DNA from: Nocardia brasiliensis | GTDB lineage: Bacteria > Actinomycetota > Actinomycetes > Mycobacteriales > Mycobacteriaceae | Length of the DNA: 64,000 nucleotides | Reading direction: 5' to 3' | NCBI RefSeq assembly: GCF_011801125.1 | Contig: NZ_CP046171.1 | Span: forward strand, 5,456,001-5,520,000 | Shown here: in pieces, positions 29,223 through 38,163 of the stretch | How positions within the stretch are numbered: the stretch's first letter is position 1 | How the letters are laid out: each line of letters begins with the position of its first letter | Translations under genes and position numbers: made by a program | Notes under the pieces: generated by a model | Seen by the model: the letters and a program-made list of their open reading frames with translations, nothing else | What the model was told of the DNA's origin: nothing | Database searches by the model: none

Positions 29223-29645
29223 ATGGACGAGAACGACGAGGTCACCGCGACCGTCGAAGCCGCGATGGTCCGCATCCGGCGCAGACAGACCAGGGGCGCG
29301 CTGGCGAGCGCGGCCACCGTCCCGGTCGCCGTGTTCCGCGTGCTGGACGCCGTGGCCACCGCGCCGACCGTGACGAGCCTGGCCGCCGCGCTCGGCGTGG
29401 ATCAGCCGCGCGCGAGCCGGCTGGTGGCGCAAGCGGTTTCCCTCGGCCTGCTGGAGCGCACCGCCGATCAGCACGACGGCCGCCGCTGCGTGCTGTGCCT
29501 CACCGCCGCCGGTGCGCGATCGATCGCCGCCGCCCAGACGGGCCGCCGCACCGCGATGGCCGCGGCCATGGCCGACTGGACCGCCGCCGAGCGCGCCGAA
29601 TTCGCCCGGCTGCTAAACCGTTTCGTCGACGCACTGGACGGCTAG
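29223..29645 (+). CDS. MarR-family regulator B
   Basis: 140 residues. MarR winged helix: PVAVFRVLDAVATAPTVTSL, AALGVDQPRASRLVAQAVSL (recognition helix), and the wing with GLLERTADQHDGRRCVLCLT, where the D-x-R-DGR turn is family-typical. The ATG at 29223 has GGAAG upstream; in-frame upstream ATGs would fall inside the palindrome. Divergent from regulator A. The pair probably cross- or autoregulate. No enzyme or transporter target adjoins them. Confidence 0.75.
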   Translation: MDENDEVTATVEAAMVRIRRRQTRGALASAATVPVAVFRVLDAVATAPTVTSLAAALGVDQPRASRLVAQAVSLGLLERTADQHDGRRCVLCLTAAGARSIAAAQTGRRTAMAAAMADWTAAERAEFARLLNRFVDALDG

Positions 29646-29841
29646 CCACTGTCTCAAAGGCCCGGCCGGACGTATCCGCGGCTCAGTTCGTCACCCGGCA
29701 AGACGACAATGCGGCGAGGACCGTGGAGGGGACTTGAACCGGGCTTAGGGCGGTATCGGCTCGTCGTCAGTACTGCCAAGCGACGAGCTGAATCGCGCAG
29801 GCCGCCGCCGGACTTCGGCGCCGACCCGATCCACGTGGCGC

Positions 29842-30954
29842 CTAGTCGAAGACGATGACCTGGCGCAGGGCGTGACCTGCGGCCAATTCGTCCATGGCGC
29901 GGTTGATCTCGTCGAGGCCGATGTGCGCGGAGACCAGCCGTTCGACCGGCAGCCTGCCCGCCCGCCACATGTCCACGTAGGCGGGGATGTCGCGGGCTGG
30001 AACGGCGGACCCGAGGTAGCTGCCGACGATCGAACGCCCCTGGGCGACCAAGCCGAGCGGGGAGATGGTGGCGCGCGCGTCCGGCGCGGGCAGTCCGACG
30101 GTGACCGTGGTGCCGCCGGGAGCCGTTGCCGCGACCGCGGTTTCGAAGGCGCGGATGTTGCCCGCGGCCTCCACCACGATCTCGGCCTGCACGCCGAGCT
30201 CGGCCAGCTGCGCGGGGGTGTATACCGCCGTCGCGCCCAATTCCTTGGCGAGACCGAGCTTTTCGGGCACGGTGTCGACCGCGATCACCTCGTGCCCTGC
30301 GGCCGCGAGCGACACCGCGACGAGCACCGCCGCCATGCCGACACCGCCGAGCCCGACCACCATGATCCGGTCACCCGGCCCCGGCTTCGCCGAATTGAGC
30401 AGTGCGCCACCGCCGGTCAGCACCGCGCAGCCGAGCACGGCGGCCACCTCCGGCGGCACGTCGTCGTCCACCGGAACCACCGAGCGACGATCCACCACCG
30501 CGTGCGTGGCGAAGGCGGACACACCGAGATGGTGATGCACCTGCGCACCGTCACGATGCAGCCGGCGCCCGCCGCCGAGCAGCTCGCCCGCGTTGTTGGC
30601 GACGCTGCCCGGCACGCACGGCGTGCGCCCGTCGGTCGCACAGCCCGCACAGTCACCGCAGCGCGGCAGGAAGGTCATCACCACGCGCTGTCCGACCGCG
30701 AGGTCGCTGTCCCCCGGGCCGATCGCCTCGACCCGGCCCGCCGCCTCGTGCCCGAGCAGCATCGGCACCGGACGCACCCGATTGCCGTCCACCACCGACA
30801 GATCCGAATGGCACAACCCGGCCGCCTCGATCCGCACCAGCAGCTCCCCAGGGCCCGGCGCATCGAGTTCCAACTCGCCGACCCGGATGGGCGCCGACTC
30901 GGCGAACGGCACCGGCGCCGCGATCTGCTCCAAGACCGCCCCACGAATCCTCAT
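29842..30954 (-). CDS. Zinc-dependent alcohol dehydrogenase (MDR family)
   Basis: 370 residues. Catalytic zinc ligands in AAGLCHSDLSVVDG and LLGHEAAGRVEAIG; the structural-zinc cluster is RCGDCAGCATDGRTPC; the NAD-binding loop is VVGLGGVGMAAVLV with VIAVDT after it. It resembles class III/mycothiol- or aryl-alcohol dehydrogenases. The substrate cannot be told from the sequence; a primary alcohol or S-hydroxymethyl thiol is plausible. Stands alone on the minus strand downstream of the acyltransferase-like membrane protein. A 196-bp gap separates it from the MarR gene. Confidence 0.9.
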   Translation of the reverse strand: MRIRGAVLEQIAAPVPFAESAPIRVGELELDAPGPGELLVRIEAAGLCHSDLSVVDGNRVRPVPMLLGHEAAGRVEAIGPGDSDLAVGQRVVMTFLPRCGDCAGCATDGRTPCVPGSVANNAGELLGGGRRLHRDGAQVHHHLGVSAFATHAVVDRRSVVPVDDDVPPEVAAVLGCAVLTGGGALLNSAKPGPGDRIMVVGLGGVGMAAVLVAVSLAAAGHEVIAVDTVPEKLGLAKELGATAVYTPAQLAELGVQAEIVVEAAGNIRAFETAVAATAPGGTTVTVGLPAPDARATISPLGLVAQGRSIVGSYLGSAVPARDIPAYVDMWRAGRLPVERLVSAHIGLDEINRAMDELAAGHALRQVIVFD

Positions 30955-31005
30955 GCCGCCGACGCTACCGCCCGCACTGTCCCAGGCACAGCCCCCGACG
31001 GCCGA

Positions 31006-32187
31006 TCATCGGACCCGCCCGGCCACCGCGGTGGCCCGGTACAGCAACCATTCGAGCGGGCCGCGGGCGAAGAATCGGGCCCACCAGTAGGCGAACAGCA
31101 GGATCAGCGCGCTGATCCTGAGCAGCGCGGGCAGGCTGTCCGCGGGCAGCGTGTCGAAGCCGAGGACGGCCACGGCGACGATGTGGAACACGTAGGCGGT
31201 CAACGACATAGCGCCGACCGCGACCAGCGGCGCGGCCATCCGGCGCACCCACCGCCACCGGTCGACCGCCAGCACACAGGCGATCAGGACCGCCATCGCC
31301 ACGCCGGTGCTCGCGACGATCGACAGCGTGGTCTCGCTGTGCGGCGCCGCCACCAGCTGCTCGCGCCAGCCCGGTTGCACCTCGGTCAGGTCCGACCACG
31401 ACGCGTTCATGAACCCGGTGGGGCGCACCGCGCCCGGCACCAGCGACAGCGCGACCGCCGAAGCCCCGTAACCCACCACCGCGAGCGCGATTCCGAGGGC
31501 AAGCACTCGGCGCCGAATCACTCGATCGGCCAGGTCGAGCCGGGCCACCGCCATACCGGCGACCACGAACGGCAGCCAGGTCAGCGCCGGATAGGTACCG
31601 GTGAACAGCAACCCGATCAGCCCGCCCGAACTGCCGACCGGGTCGCCGCGGCCGCTGGCCCAGGCGAACGGATCGATGCGGTCGACCGCGTCGAACCAGC
31701 CGGGGCGCGCGTCGGTCATCGGAAACCAGATCTGCGGCGATACCAGCGCGCCGAGCGCCGCGAGCGCGGCCAGCCGCGCGGCATTCCATCGGGACAGCGG
31801 CAGTGCCAGCAGGAAGTACAACCCGTAGCAGGCGAGGATCACCTCGACCGGCGTCTGGAGCGCGGTCAGCGCGGTGCCGACGACCAGCAGGATGCCCGCC
31901 CGGATCAGCACCCGCACCACGGCCTGGCGACGGTCGCGCCCGGTCTTGGGCACGCGCCGCCCGGTGATCAGCACGATCGAGAACCCGGCGAGAAAGGCGA
32001 ACAACGCCGACGAGCGCCCGTGCGTCAACTCCACGACGAACCCGATGACCCCGCCGTTGCTCGGCAACGGCCCCAGGTGTGCCGCGAACATCCCGAGCAC
32101 CGCGAGGCCGCGAGCCAGATCGACCCCGACCAGGCGTCCCCCGGCCTGCCGATCCACCGCGACCGCTACATCCGTAACGCGCGCCAC
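31006..32187 (-). CDS. DUF1624/DUF418-type polytopic membrane protein (acyltransferase-like)
   Basis: About 393 residues with ten or so transmembrane helices. The opening RLVGVDLARGLAVLGMFAAH is the signature of the heparan-alpha-glucosaminide acetyltransferase-like/DUF1624 family, which modifies cell-surface molecules. It continues VVELTHGRSSALFAFLAGFS and ends with an FARGPLEWLLYRA-type motif shared with DUF418. GTG at 32187 is preferred over an in-frame ATG at 32283, because the latter would add 32 non-family residues and neither has a strong Shine-Dalgarno. It is divergent from the two-component system; the 296-bp gap between them contains no further ORF. Confidence 0.75.
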   Translation of the reverse strand: MARVTDVAVAVDRQAGGRLVGVDLARGLAVLGMFAAHLGPLPSNGGVIGFVVELTHGRSSALFAFLAGFSIVLITGRRVPKTGRDRRQAVVRVLIRAGILLVVGTALTALQTPVEVILACYGLYFLLALPLSRWNAARLAALAALGALVSPQIWFPMTDARPGWFDAVDRIDPFAWASGRGDPVGSSGGLIGLLFTGTYPALTWLPFVVAGMAVARLDLADRVIRRRVLALGIALAVVGYGASAVALSLVPGAVRPTGFMNASWSDLTEVQPGWREQLVAAPHSETTLSIVASTGVAMAVLIACVLAVDRWRWVRRMAAPLVAVGAMSLTAYVFHIVAVAVLGFDTLPADSLPALLRISALILLFAYWWARFFARGPLEWLLYRATAVAGRVR

Positions 32188-32483
32188 CCCGCCCCACCCC
32201 CGCTCACATGTCCCCGCCCCGCGCACTCCCGCGACGACCCGATCGGCCACAGCGAACGCGGCCGAAAAGGAATTGTATGCCACGGTTTTCAGCTTCGAGG
32301 ACGATCACCGCGCCGGGTATCCGGCACCCGGCCGGAGCAGTCCGCCGCTCGACCGTGCCGCGGCGCCGATCGGCTGGTCCACCCCCGCCGTGCGGCTGGG
32401 CACCGGGGCCGTCCACAGCCCGGTGAACAGGGCAGATCTAGGCTCGCAGCAGGTGGCAACGACGGCGAAAAGGGTGCAAGCGA

Positions 32484-33131
32484 ATGATTCGGGTGGTGGT
32501 CGTCGACGACGAGGCCCTGGTGCGCTCCGGATTCGAGCTGATCCTCAACGCCGCGGCCGATATCGAGGTGGTCGCGACGGCGACCGGGTCGGCGGCGGTG
32601 GCGGCGGTCGAGCGGGAACGCCCCGATGTCGTACTGCTCGACATCAGGATGCCCGATGTCGACGGGCTCGCGGTGCTGCGGCTGCTGCGCGCGCTGCCAG
32701 AAGCCCCGGTGGTGGCGATGCTGACCACCTTCGACACCGACGACTACATCCTGTCCGCATTGCGTTCGGGCGCAGCGGGTTTCGTGCTCAAAGATACCGA
32801 GCCCGAGCAGCTCGCCCAGCTGACGCGCACGCTCGCGGCGGGCGGTGTCGTGCTGTCCCCGAAGGCATCCGCGGCGCTGTTGCGCAATGCCGAACCGGCC
32901 ACCACGGCCGAGTTCGACGCCGAGGCCGCGCGCGTACAACGGCTGACCGACCGCGAACGCGCCGTGCTGGTCGAGCTGGCCTCCGGCCTGTCCAACGCCG
33001 AGATCGGCCAGCAGATCCACCTCAGCGTCGGCACGGTGAAAGACCATGTCAGCGCGATCTTCACCAAGCTGCGGGTGAGCAGCCGGGTGCAGGCGGCCCT
33101 GCTCGCCCAGCGCGCGGGTCTGCTGCCGTGA
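32484..33131 (+). CDS. NarL-family response regulator (classical two-component system)
   Basis: 215 residues. Complete receiver: D8-D9 (VVVDDEA), phospho-acceptor D53 (VVLLDIRMPDVDG), K103 (FVLKDTEPEQL). The LuxR helix-turn-helix reads LTDRERAVLVELASGLSNAE and HLSVGTVKDHVSAIFTKLRV. This is the DesR/LiaR-like class common in actinobacteria. The stop overlaps the kinase start (GTGA), giving coupled translation. Unlike the two modules at 1.5 and 26 kb, this system has no third component. The promoter region is shared with the divergent membrane-protein gene, a possible target. Confidence 0.92.
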   Translation: MIRVVVVDDEALVRSGFELILNAAADIEVVATATGSAAVAAVERERPDVVLLDIRMPDVDGLAVLRLLRALPEAPVVAMLTTFDTDDYILSALRSGAAGFVLKDTEPEQLAQLTRTLAAGGVVLSPKASAALLRNAEPATTAEFDAEAARVQRLTDRERAVLVELASGLSNAEIGQQIHLSVGTVKDHVSAIFTKLRVSSRVQAALLAQRAGLLP

Positions 33132-34210
33132 AGCGGATCAATCCCTGGTTGGCCGATCTCACCCTGGTCGCGCTCGCCGCGGCCGATGTGTACGTCGACG
33201 GCGAGGCCACCACCGTCGGCACGCGGGTCGCGGGCCTCGTCGCGTGCGCGGGCCTGCTGCTGCGCCGGCGTTCGCCGCTGGTGTCGTTTCTGCTCACCCT
33301 GCCCGTGAGCCTGCTGCTCGCCCCGCTCGTCGCGCCCGCGGTCGCGCTGTACACGCTGGCCGAAGCCACGAAGACACGCGCACTGCCGCTGTGCGCCGCC
33401 CTGGCCACCGCGATCACCGCGTCCCTTCCCTGGCCGGACGCGGACAATTACCGGACGCCGGACACCCTCGTCTCGCTCGTCTACTCGCTGGCCTGGGCCG
33501 GTGCGCCGGTGCTGCTCGGCCAGTTGATGCGCACCCGGCGCGAGTTGTCCACCCGGCTCTCCGAGATCGAGGCGGCCCGCGACCACGAGCGGCTGCTGCA
33601 CGCCCAGGCGGTGCTGGCGCGTGAGCGCGCCCAGATCGGCCGGGAAATGCACGATGTCGTCGCCCATCAGGTCAGCCTGATCGCGGTGAGCGCGGGCGCC
33701 CTGCAGGTCGCCACCACCGACGCGGCCGCGGCCGAAACGGCGCGCACCATCCGCAGGCTCAGCGTGGACACCCTCGACGAACTGCGCCACATGGTCACCC
33801 TGCTGCGCGCCGCAGGCGGGCAGGGCACCGAGCTGACCCCGCAGCCCACCCTCGCCGATCTGCGAAAGCTGCTCGACTCCAGCGGCATTCAGGTCGAGCT
33901 GCGCGGCGACCTGCCGCCCGATCTCGGCGCGCCCGCGCAGCGCACCATCTACCGGACGGTGCAGGAGGCACTCACCAACGTCCGCAAGCACGCGCCCGGC
34001 GCGACCGCCGAGGTGCGGCTGTGGCACGACACCGATCACCTCGGCGTGACCGTCACCAACACCCGGCCCACCCGGCCCGCGATGACATTGCCCAGCTCGC
34101 GCCACGGGCTGGTCGGCCTCGGCGAGCGCGCCGAACTGCTCGGCGGCACCTTCACCTCTGGACCGCGCGCCGAGGGCGGCTATCGCGCCGAACTGCGCCT
34201 GCCGCGCTGA
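33128..34210 (+). CDS. Sensor histidine kinase (HisKA_3 family)
   Basis: 360 residues. About four to five transmembrane helices in the first 135 residues without a periplasmic domain, then HisKA_3 with H175 (REMHDVVAHQVSLIAV), and an HATPase with EALTNVRKHAPGA (N box) and a C-terminal GLVGLGERAELLGGTF (G2). The sequence DTDHLGVTVTNTRPTRPA sits where the G1 box is expected and lacks a clear DxGxG; otherwise complete. Partner of the overlapping response regulator. This is an intramembrane-sensing kinase layout typical for membrane-stress systems. Confidence 0.9.
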   Translation: MKRINPWLADLTLVALAAADVYVDGEATTVGTRVAGLVACAGLLLRRRSPLVSFLLTLPVSLLLAPLVAPAVALYTLAEATKTRALPLCAALATAITASLPWPDADNYRTPDTLVSLVYSLAWAGAPVLLGQLMRTRRELSTRLSEIEAARDHERLLHAQAVLARERAQIGREMHDVVAHQVSLIAVSAGALQVATTDAAAAETARTIRRLSVDTLDELRHMVTLLRAAGGQGTELTPQPTLADLRKLLDSSGIQVELRGDLPPDLGAPAQRTIYRTVQEALTNVRKHAPGATAEVRLWHDTDHLGVTVTNTRPTRPAMTLPSSRHGLVGLGERAELLGGTFTSGPRAEGGYRAELRLPR

Positions 34211-34376
34211 GACCGCTCGAGCGCGCTGGGCGATCGAGCCGAAACATGGCCTGCGTCACGGGATACTGGCGAGATCGCGGCTGTTCTTGCTAGCGTCGTC
34301 GACCGTGACGGTGCTCCCGTTGGCCGCCTTGTACCGAGCCCGGGGTCGGGACCGTCACGACACAAGGAGAAATCCA

Positions 34377-34772
34377 CTGTCAGTACAGTTCAATCACACC
34401 ATTGTCGGCTGCCGGGACAACCGCGTGACCGCGGAATTCTGGGCCGACATCCTGGGTACCGAACTCGGCGCCGAATGGGGCCCGTTCATCCCACTTCCGC
34501 TGGAAAACAAGGTGACCTTCGACTTCGCGAGCGTGCCACCGCACGTCACCGAAATAGCGCCCCAGCACTACGCCTTCTTGATCAGCGAGGCCGAATTCGA
34601 TGCGGCCTATGACAAGATCCGGCGTTACAAGCTGGAGCACTGGGCCGATCCCCGGCAACAGGGCGTCAACGAGATCAACCACAACGACGGTGGTCGCGGG
34701 GTCTACTTCCTGGACCCGAACGGCCACTTCATGGAATTGATCACGGTGCCGTACGGCGGCTGGCCGAGCTAG
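34377..34772 (+). CDS. VOC (glyoxalase-fold) family protein, apparent CTG start
   Basis: 131 residues with a single VOC module: SVQFNHTIVGCRDNRVTAEF, YAFLISEAEFDAAYDKIRRY and the end GRGVYFLDPNGHFMELITVP, whose His and Glu are metal ligands. Start choice: no ATG, GTG or TTG occurs at the right place, but a CTG at 34377 follows AAGGAG by 7 nt and gives M-SVQFNHTIV, the usual beginning of this subfamily; in-frame upstream TTG/GTG codons would add unrelated residues before the Shine-Dalgarno. The reaction is unknown (dioxygenase or isomerase-like). A hairpin terminator follows 6 bp after the stop. Confidence 0.8.
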   Translation: MSVQFNHTIVGCRDNRVTAEFWADILGTELGAEWGPFIPLPLENKVTFDFASVPPHVTEIAPQHYAFLISEAEFDAAYDKIRRYKLEHWADPRQQGVNEINHNDGGRGVYFLDPNGHFMELITVPYGGWPS

Positions 34773-34778
34773 CGGCAC

Positions 34779-34809
34779 GTGGGCGGCGTCCGCACCGGGC
34801 GCCGCCCAC
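34779..34809 (+). terminator. Hairpin after the VOC gene
   Basis: Perfect 10-bp stem GTGGGCGGCG/CGCCGCCCAC with an 11-nt loop, six bases after the stop; a short T run (TTTTT) follows about 20 bp later. Confidence 0.6.
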
Positions 34810-34970
34810 CGCCCGCGCGGTATCCCTTTTTACTCATTTCTACCGATGCGCTCGAATTCGCCTGCACCGGTTTGTTTTTCGAGTTCGGCGTGCCTGGTCC
34901 GGCGACTGCGTATTCTCGATATGTCCGGAAGGCCTTGTGTCTTCTTGTATTTGCGATATGCGAGTGTGCC

Positions 34971-36101
34971 ATGCCAACTGCGGTACAGAATTTGATCGTG
35001 CTCGGCGACAGTTTGTCCGACATCGGAAACAAGCGCGAAGCGCCGACCGGTTTGTTCGCCCGCGCGCTGAAGGCGATGCGGACAAACGAGATCGGCCGCT
35101 TCAGCGACGGGAAGAACTGGACCGACTTCCTGATCGAGTGGACCGGCGCGGACACCCTGGTCCGTGCCGACAAGGACACGACCGAGAGCGCGACCCTGCC
35201 GCACCGCAGCCTGACCACCCGCTCGATGCTGCTGAAGACCGACACCAACGCCAATCCCCCGTTGTTCTATGCCAATTACGCCGAAGGCGGCGCGATCGCC
35301 GCCTCGGACTGGAAGCCCAAGGCCGGGGCGCTGGGCTATCTGAAGGACGAGGTCGAGGCGTACCTGGCGGCGCGCCGCGCGCTGGGCGCCCACTTTCGCG
35401 GGCACACCCTGCACATCATCTGGATCGGCTTGAACGACATCGTCACCGCCGAACGCGGCGAGGGGCTGGTGATGGGTGACCGGGAGGTCTATCGGGTCGG
35501 GCGCTTCGAGTCGAACAAGGACGGCACCGGCATCACGCCCATCATCGAGGAGATCAAGGGCCTCGTCGACAGCATCGCCAATGCCTCCGGCACTCGCGAC
35601 CAGGAGCATTTCCTGCTGATCGACCTGCCGAGCCCGACCATCTCGATCCGCTTCCTCGATCAGATCGCCGACGGCAAGCGCGAGAAGGTGGACAAATTCG
35701 AGGCGAACACCGTGCGCTTCAACGACCAGCTGGACTACATCGCCACGCACTGGCCGGCGCGCGCCGATGACGCGGGCCCTGGCGCGAACCGGGACAACAT
35801 CACGCTGGTCCGGATGAACGCGTGGATGAAGTTCGTCGCCGACAACCAGGAGGCGTTCGACCTGAAGGGTTTCGCGCAGCAGCACGGCGTTCCGGTGCGC
35901 TATCCGGGGCAGCGCGATCCGGTCGAGCCGGTGTTTCGCCGGTTCCTCACCACCAGCGATCTCGCCCACCCGACCGAGGCGGTCTATCAGCTCATCGCGC
36001 GCAAGATCGCCGAGGACCTGCTCACCAAATACACCCTGGGCAAGCTGACCCCGCAGACCTGGCCCGCCCTGCGGCCCTATCCCGGCGTCGTCCCGAGGTG
36101 A
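34971..36101 (+). CDS. SGNH/GDSL-type hydrolase
   Basis: 376 residues. Block I IVLGDSLSDIGN (nucleophile Ser), block II with Gly (YAEGGAIAAS), block III WIGLNDI (Asn) and block V SDLAHPTEAVY (Asp-x-x-His) are all present, so the esterase/lipase catalytic set is complete. No signal peptide follows the chosen ATG (MPTAVQNLIVLG), yet in-frame sequence further upstream includes a hydrophobic stretch (KALCLLVFAICECA), so an earlier start with a signal sequence is possible. The upstream 140 bp is visibly AT-richer than the surroundings. Convergent with the pentapeptide gene (3-bp gap). Substrate unknown. Confidence 0.82.
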   Translation: MPTAVQNLIVLGDSLSDIGNKREAPTGLFARALKAMRTNEIGRFSDGKNWTDFLIEWTGADTLVRADKDTTESATLPHRSLTTRSMLLKTDTNANPPLFYANYAEGGAIAASDWKPKAGALGYLKDEVEAYLAARRALGAHFRGHTLHIIWIGLNDIVTAERGEGLVMGDREVYRVGRFESNKDGTGITPIIEEIKGLVDSIANASGTRDQEHFLLIDLPSPTISIRFLDQIADGKREKVDKFEANTVRFNDQLDYIATHWPARADDAGPGANRDNITLVRMNAWMKFVADNQEAFDLKGFAQQHGVPVRYPGQRDPVEPVFRRFLTTSDLAHPTEAVYQLIARKIAEDLLTKYTLGKLTPQTWPALRPYPGVVPR

Positions 36102-36104
36102 GGC

Positions 36105-37508
36105 TCACTCCTCGGGCGGCTCCGGCGGCCACGGATTGGGTTTGACGTTCTGCGGCTTGCGGGTCGGGATGTCGTCCCAGTCGAAGTGGATGCCAACCCA
36201 GGCCTTGGGCCGATCGAAACGCACCTCACCCGCGGTGAAGCGCGCACCGACGAAGGAGATGTCACCGAAGAAGTCGCCCTCGGTGAAGTCCACCGCCCGG
36301 CCCGCGAACGTGGCCCCCGCGAACGTGGTCGACCCGTGGAACTCCGCGCGGCTGAAGTCGGTCTCCCTGGTGCCACGGTGGCGCATGCGCGCCGGGGCGC
36401 CGATCCTGGTCTCGTCGAAGGAGACGGTGCTCGCCTCGAAGTCGGTGCCCGCGAAGCTGATCCGGGCGCCGGACAGTTCCGCCCCGGTGAACGTGAGATG
36501 CTCGCCGTCGAGCGTCGCGCGGTCGAACGAGGTGAGCTCGGCCTGAAACTTCGTCTCCTGGAACGAGGTGCGCGCGCCGGTGCAGCGCGTGCCCGCGAAA
36601 CCCGCGCGCGGGCCGAGGAAGACGGCCTGTTCGAACGACACCGAACAGTCGAAGATCGCACCGTCGAAGGTGGTGCCGTAGCCCGCGCGTTCTCCCTTCT
36701 CGGCGCGGGCCGGGCCGAACCGCGCGCGGTCGAACAGCACCGGCCCGTCTTCGAACCGCGCGTCCCGGAAGGTGACCTGCGGACCGGCGAAGACGGCGTG
36801 CTCGAAGGTGGTGCGCCCGGTGAACAGCGCCCCGGCGAACGAGGTGTGCCGCCCGGCGAACACGGTGTCGCGGAAGTCGCCCTGTTCGAGCACCGCGCGG
36901 TTGAACGTGAAGTCACACCTCGACCAGGAGGTCTCGGCCGTGCGGCGCAGGTGATCGGCGAGCACCTTGACGATGGTGCGGCGCACCTCGCGATCGTTCT
37001 GCCGGAACTGGTAGACCCGTTCCACCTTGAGCCCGGACTCGTCCACCGTTTCCGCCTGCGACACAAGGTGGTTCGCCCCGGCGACCGGATCGTAGGGCAG
37101 CCGCAGGTAGCCGCACAGCACGTCGACGCACTGCTGACGCCTGCTCGGTGCGCGGAAGTCGTCGGCGAGGGCCGCCATCGCGTAGACCCCGGCGATCCGG
37201 ACCGCCACGTCGGCGTCGCCGAGCTGGCGCGCGGCGGCCCCGAACAGGTCGGCGAACCGTCCGCGCTCGAGGTCGCGCTGACGCCGGTAGGCCACCACCA
37301 GCGCGGCGGCGCCGCCGACACCGGCCACCACGGCCAGCGCGATCTTGGTCAGGTCCAAGCGATTCGGCGGCTCGGCGCTTGCGCCGAAACCCAACCACAG
37401 CAGCCACCAGGTGAGCGCTCCGATGGCGAGACCGCCGACAACCGCCATCGACACCGCAAGCAGTAACGCCGCGCGGTGCAGTCGGTCGCCCAACCTCCCC
37501 CATCGCAT
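36105..37508 (-). CDS. Membrane-anchored pentapeptide-repeat protein
   Basis: 467 residues. Two N-terminal transmembrane helices (ALLLAVSMAVVGGLAIGALT and LTKIALAVVAGVGGAAALVV) and a helical region (RGRFADLFGAAARQLGDADV, VRIAGVYAMAALADDF) precede, from about residue 200, a long series of five-residue repeats with central Phe and Ala before it (CDFTFNRAVLEQGDFRDTVF, FAGALFTGRTTFEHAVFAGP and so on, about 30 coils in all). The repeats form a right-handed quadrilateral helix. The N-terminal layout is common in uncharacterised actinobacterial pentapeptide proteins. No fluoroquinolone-resistance (gyrase mimic) evidence is visible. Start at 37508 has no strong Shine-Dalgarno. Confidence 0.82.
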   Translation of the reverse strand: MRWGRLGDRLHRAALLLAVSMAVVGGLAIGALTWWLLWLGFGASAEPPNRLDLTKIALAVVAGVGGAAALVVAYRRQRDLERGRFADLFGAAARQLGDADVAVRIAGVYAMAALADDFRAPSRRQQCVDVLCGYLRLPYDPVAGANHLVSQAETVDESGLKVERVYQFRQNDREVRRTIVKVLADHLRRTAETSWSRCDFTFNRAVLEQGDFRDTVFAGRHTSFAGALFTGRTTFEHAVFAGPQVTFRDARFEDGPVLFDRARFGPARAEKGERAGYGTTFDGAIFDCSVSFEQAVFLGPRAGFAGTRCTGARTSFQETKFQAELTSFDRATLDGEHLTFTGAELSGARISFAGTDFEASTVSFDETRIGAPARMRHRGTRETDFSRAEFHGSTTFAGATFAGRAVDFTEGDFFGDISFVGARFTAGEVRFDRPKAWVGIHFDWDDIPTRKPQNVKPNPWPPEPPEE

Positions 37509-37652
37509 TAGCGCATGGTAGCCGGATTGCCGCCTGCCGACTACCGGACAAGATCGGCTATCACAGTGCCCCAACTCATTCCAGCATGTCCTCTTGCCGC
37601 CCGGCCCGCGCGCCGGAACATTGCGGCACGGTTGCTCGAGTAGGGTTCGGTC

Positions 37653-38060
37653 ATGACTGGTTCCGATTCCCTCGACCCGGTAGCCGAGGTCGAGCACGTG
37701 CACGCGCTGCTGTCGGCCTGGCTGGGCACCGACGCGGACCCGGAGGTGCTGGAGCAGTTCGCGGCGACCCAGCACGACTCGTTCTCCATGGTGACGCTGG
37801 CGGGGGCCCGAATGAGTCAATCGGAGCTGCTGTCCGGATTGCGCCGCGCCAAGAACTCGCGCCCGGGGCTCGACATCGAGATCGACGAGGTGGAACTGCT
37901 GCTCGTCGAGGGCAACGTGACCGTGGTGCGCTTCCTGGAACGCCACCACTTCGACGGCAGGCACACCGACCGCCGCTGTACCGCGGTGCTCACCACCGAC
38001 GGCGCGCCGCCGCGCTACCGCTGGCGCATCCTCCAGGAGACCGCGGTGTCGGCCGACTGA
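37653..38060 (+). CDS. NTF2/SnoaL-like domain protein
   Basis: 135 residues with the alpha-plus-beta cone pattern of the NTF2-like family: a helical start with AEVEHVHALLSAWLGTDADP, DSFSMVTLAGARMSQSELLS, then strands LDIEIDEVELLLVEGNVTVV and RFLERHHFDGRHTDRRCTAV, ending with RWRILQETAV. DUF4440-type members bind small ligands or act as isomerases; the specific role cannot be assigned. ATG at 37653, divergent from the pentapeptide gene. Confidence 0.7.
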   Translation: MTGSDSLDPVAEVEHVHALLSAWLGTDADPEVLEQFAATQHDSFSMVTLAGARMSQSELLSGLRRAKNSRPGLDIEIDEVELLLVEGNVTVVRFLERHHFDGRHTDRRCTAVLTTDGAPPRYRWRILQETAVSAD

Positions 38061-38163
38061 CTCGCGTGCCCGGCCCGCGAATCGTGGTCCCGCACAGAGT
38101 CATTGACGCCGCCAATCCCTCCTTTTCAAGTCCGCGAGGATCATTCGCGGGTACCGTCACGAG

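Noticed and set aside
29724..29750. tRNA-like GGTTCAAGTCC on the minus strand (possible attachment site)
   Set aside because: The flanks do not pair into T or acceptor stems and no integrase or repeat accompanies it; probably chance.
29872..32487. 871-codon plus-strand open frame
   Set aside because: Antisense to the alcohol dehydrogenase and the membrane acyltransferase-like gene, whose motifs are clear on the minus strand.
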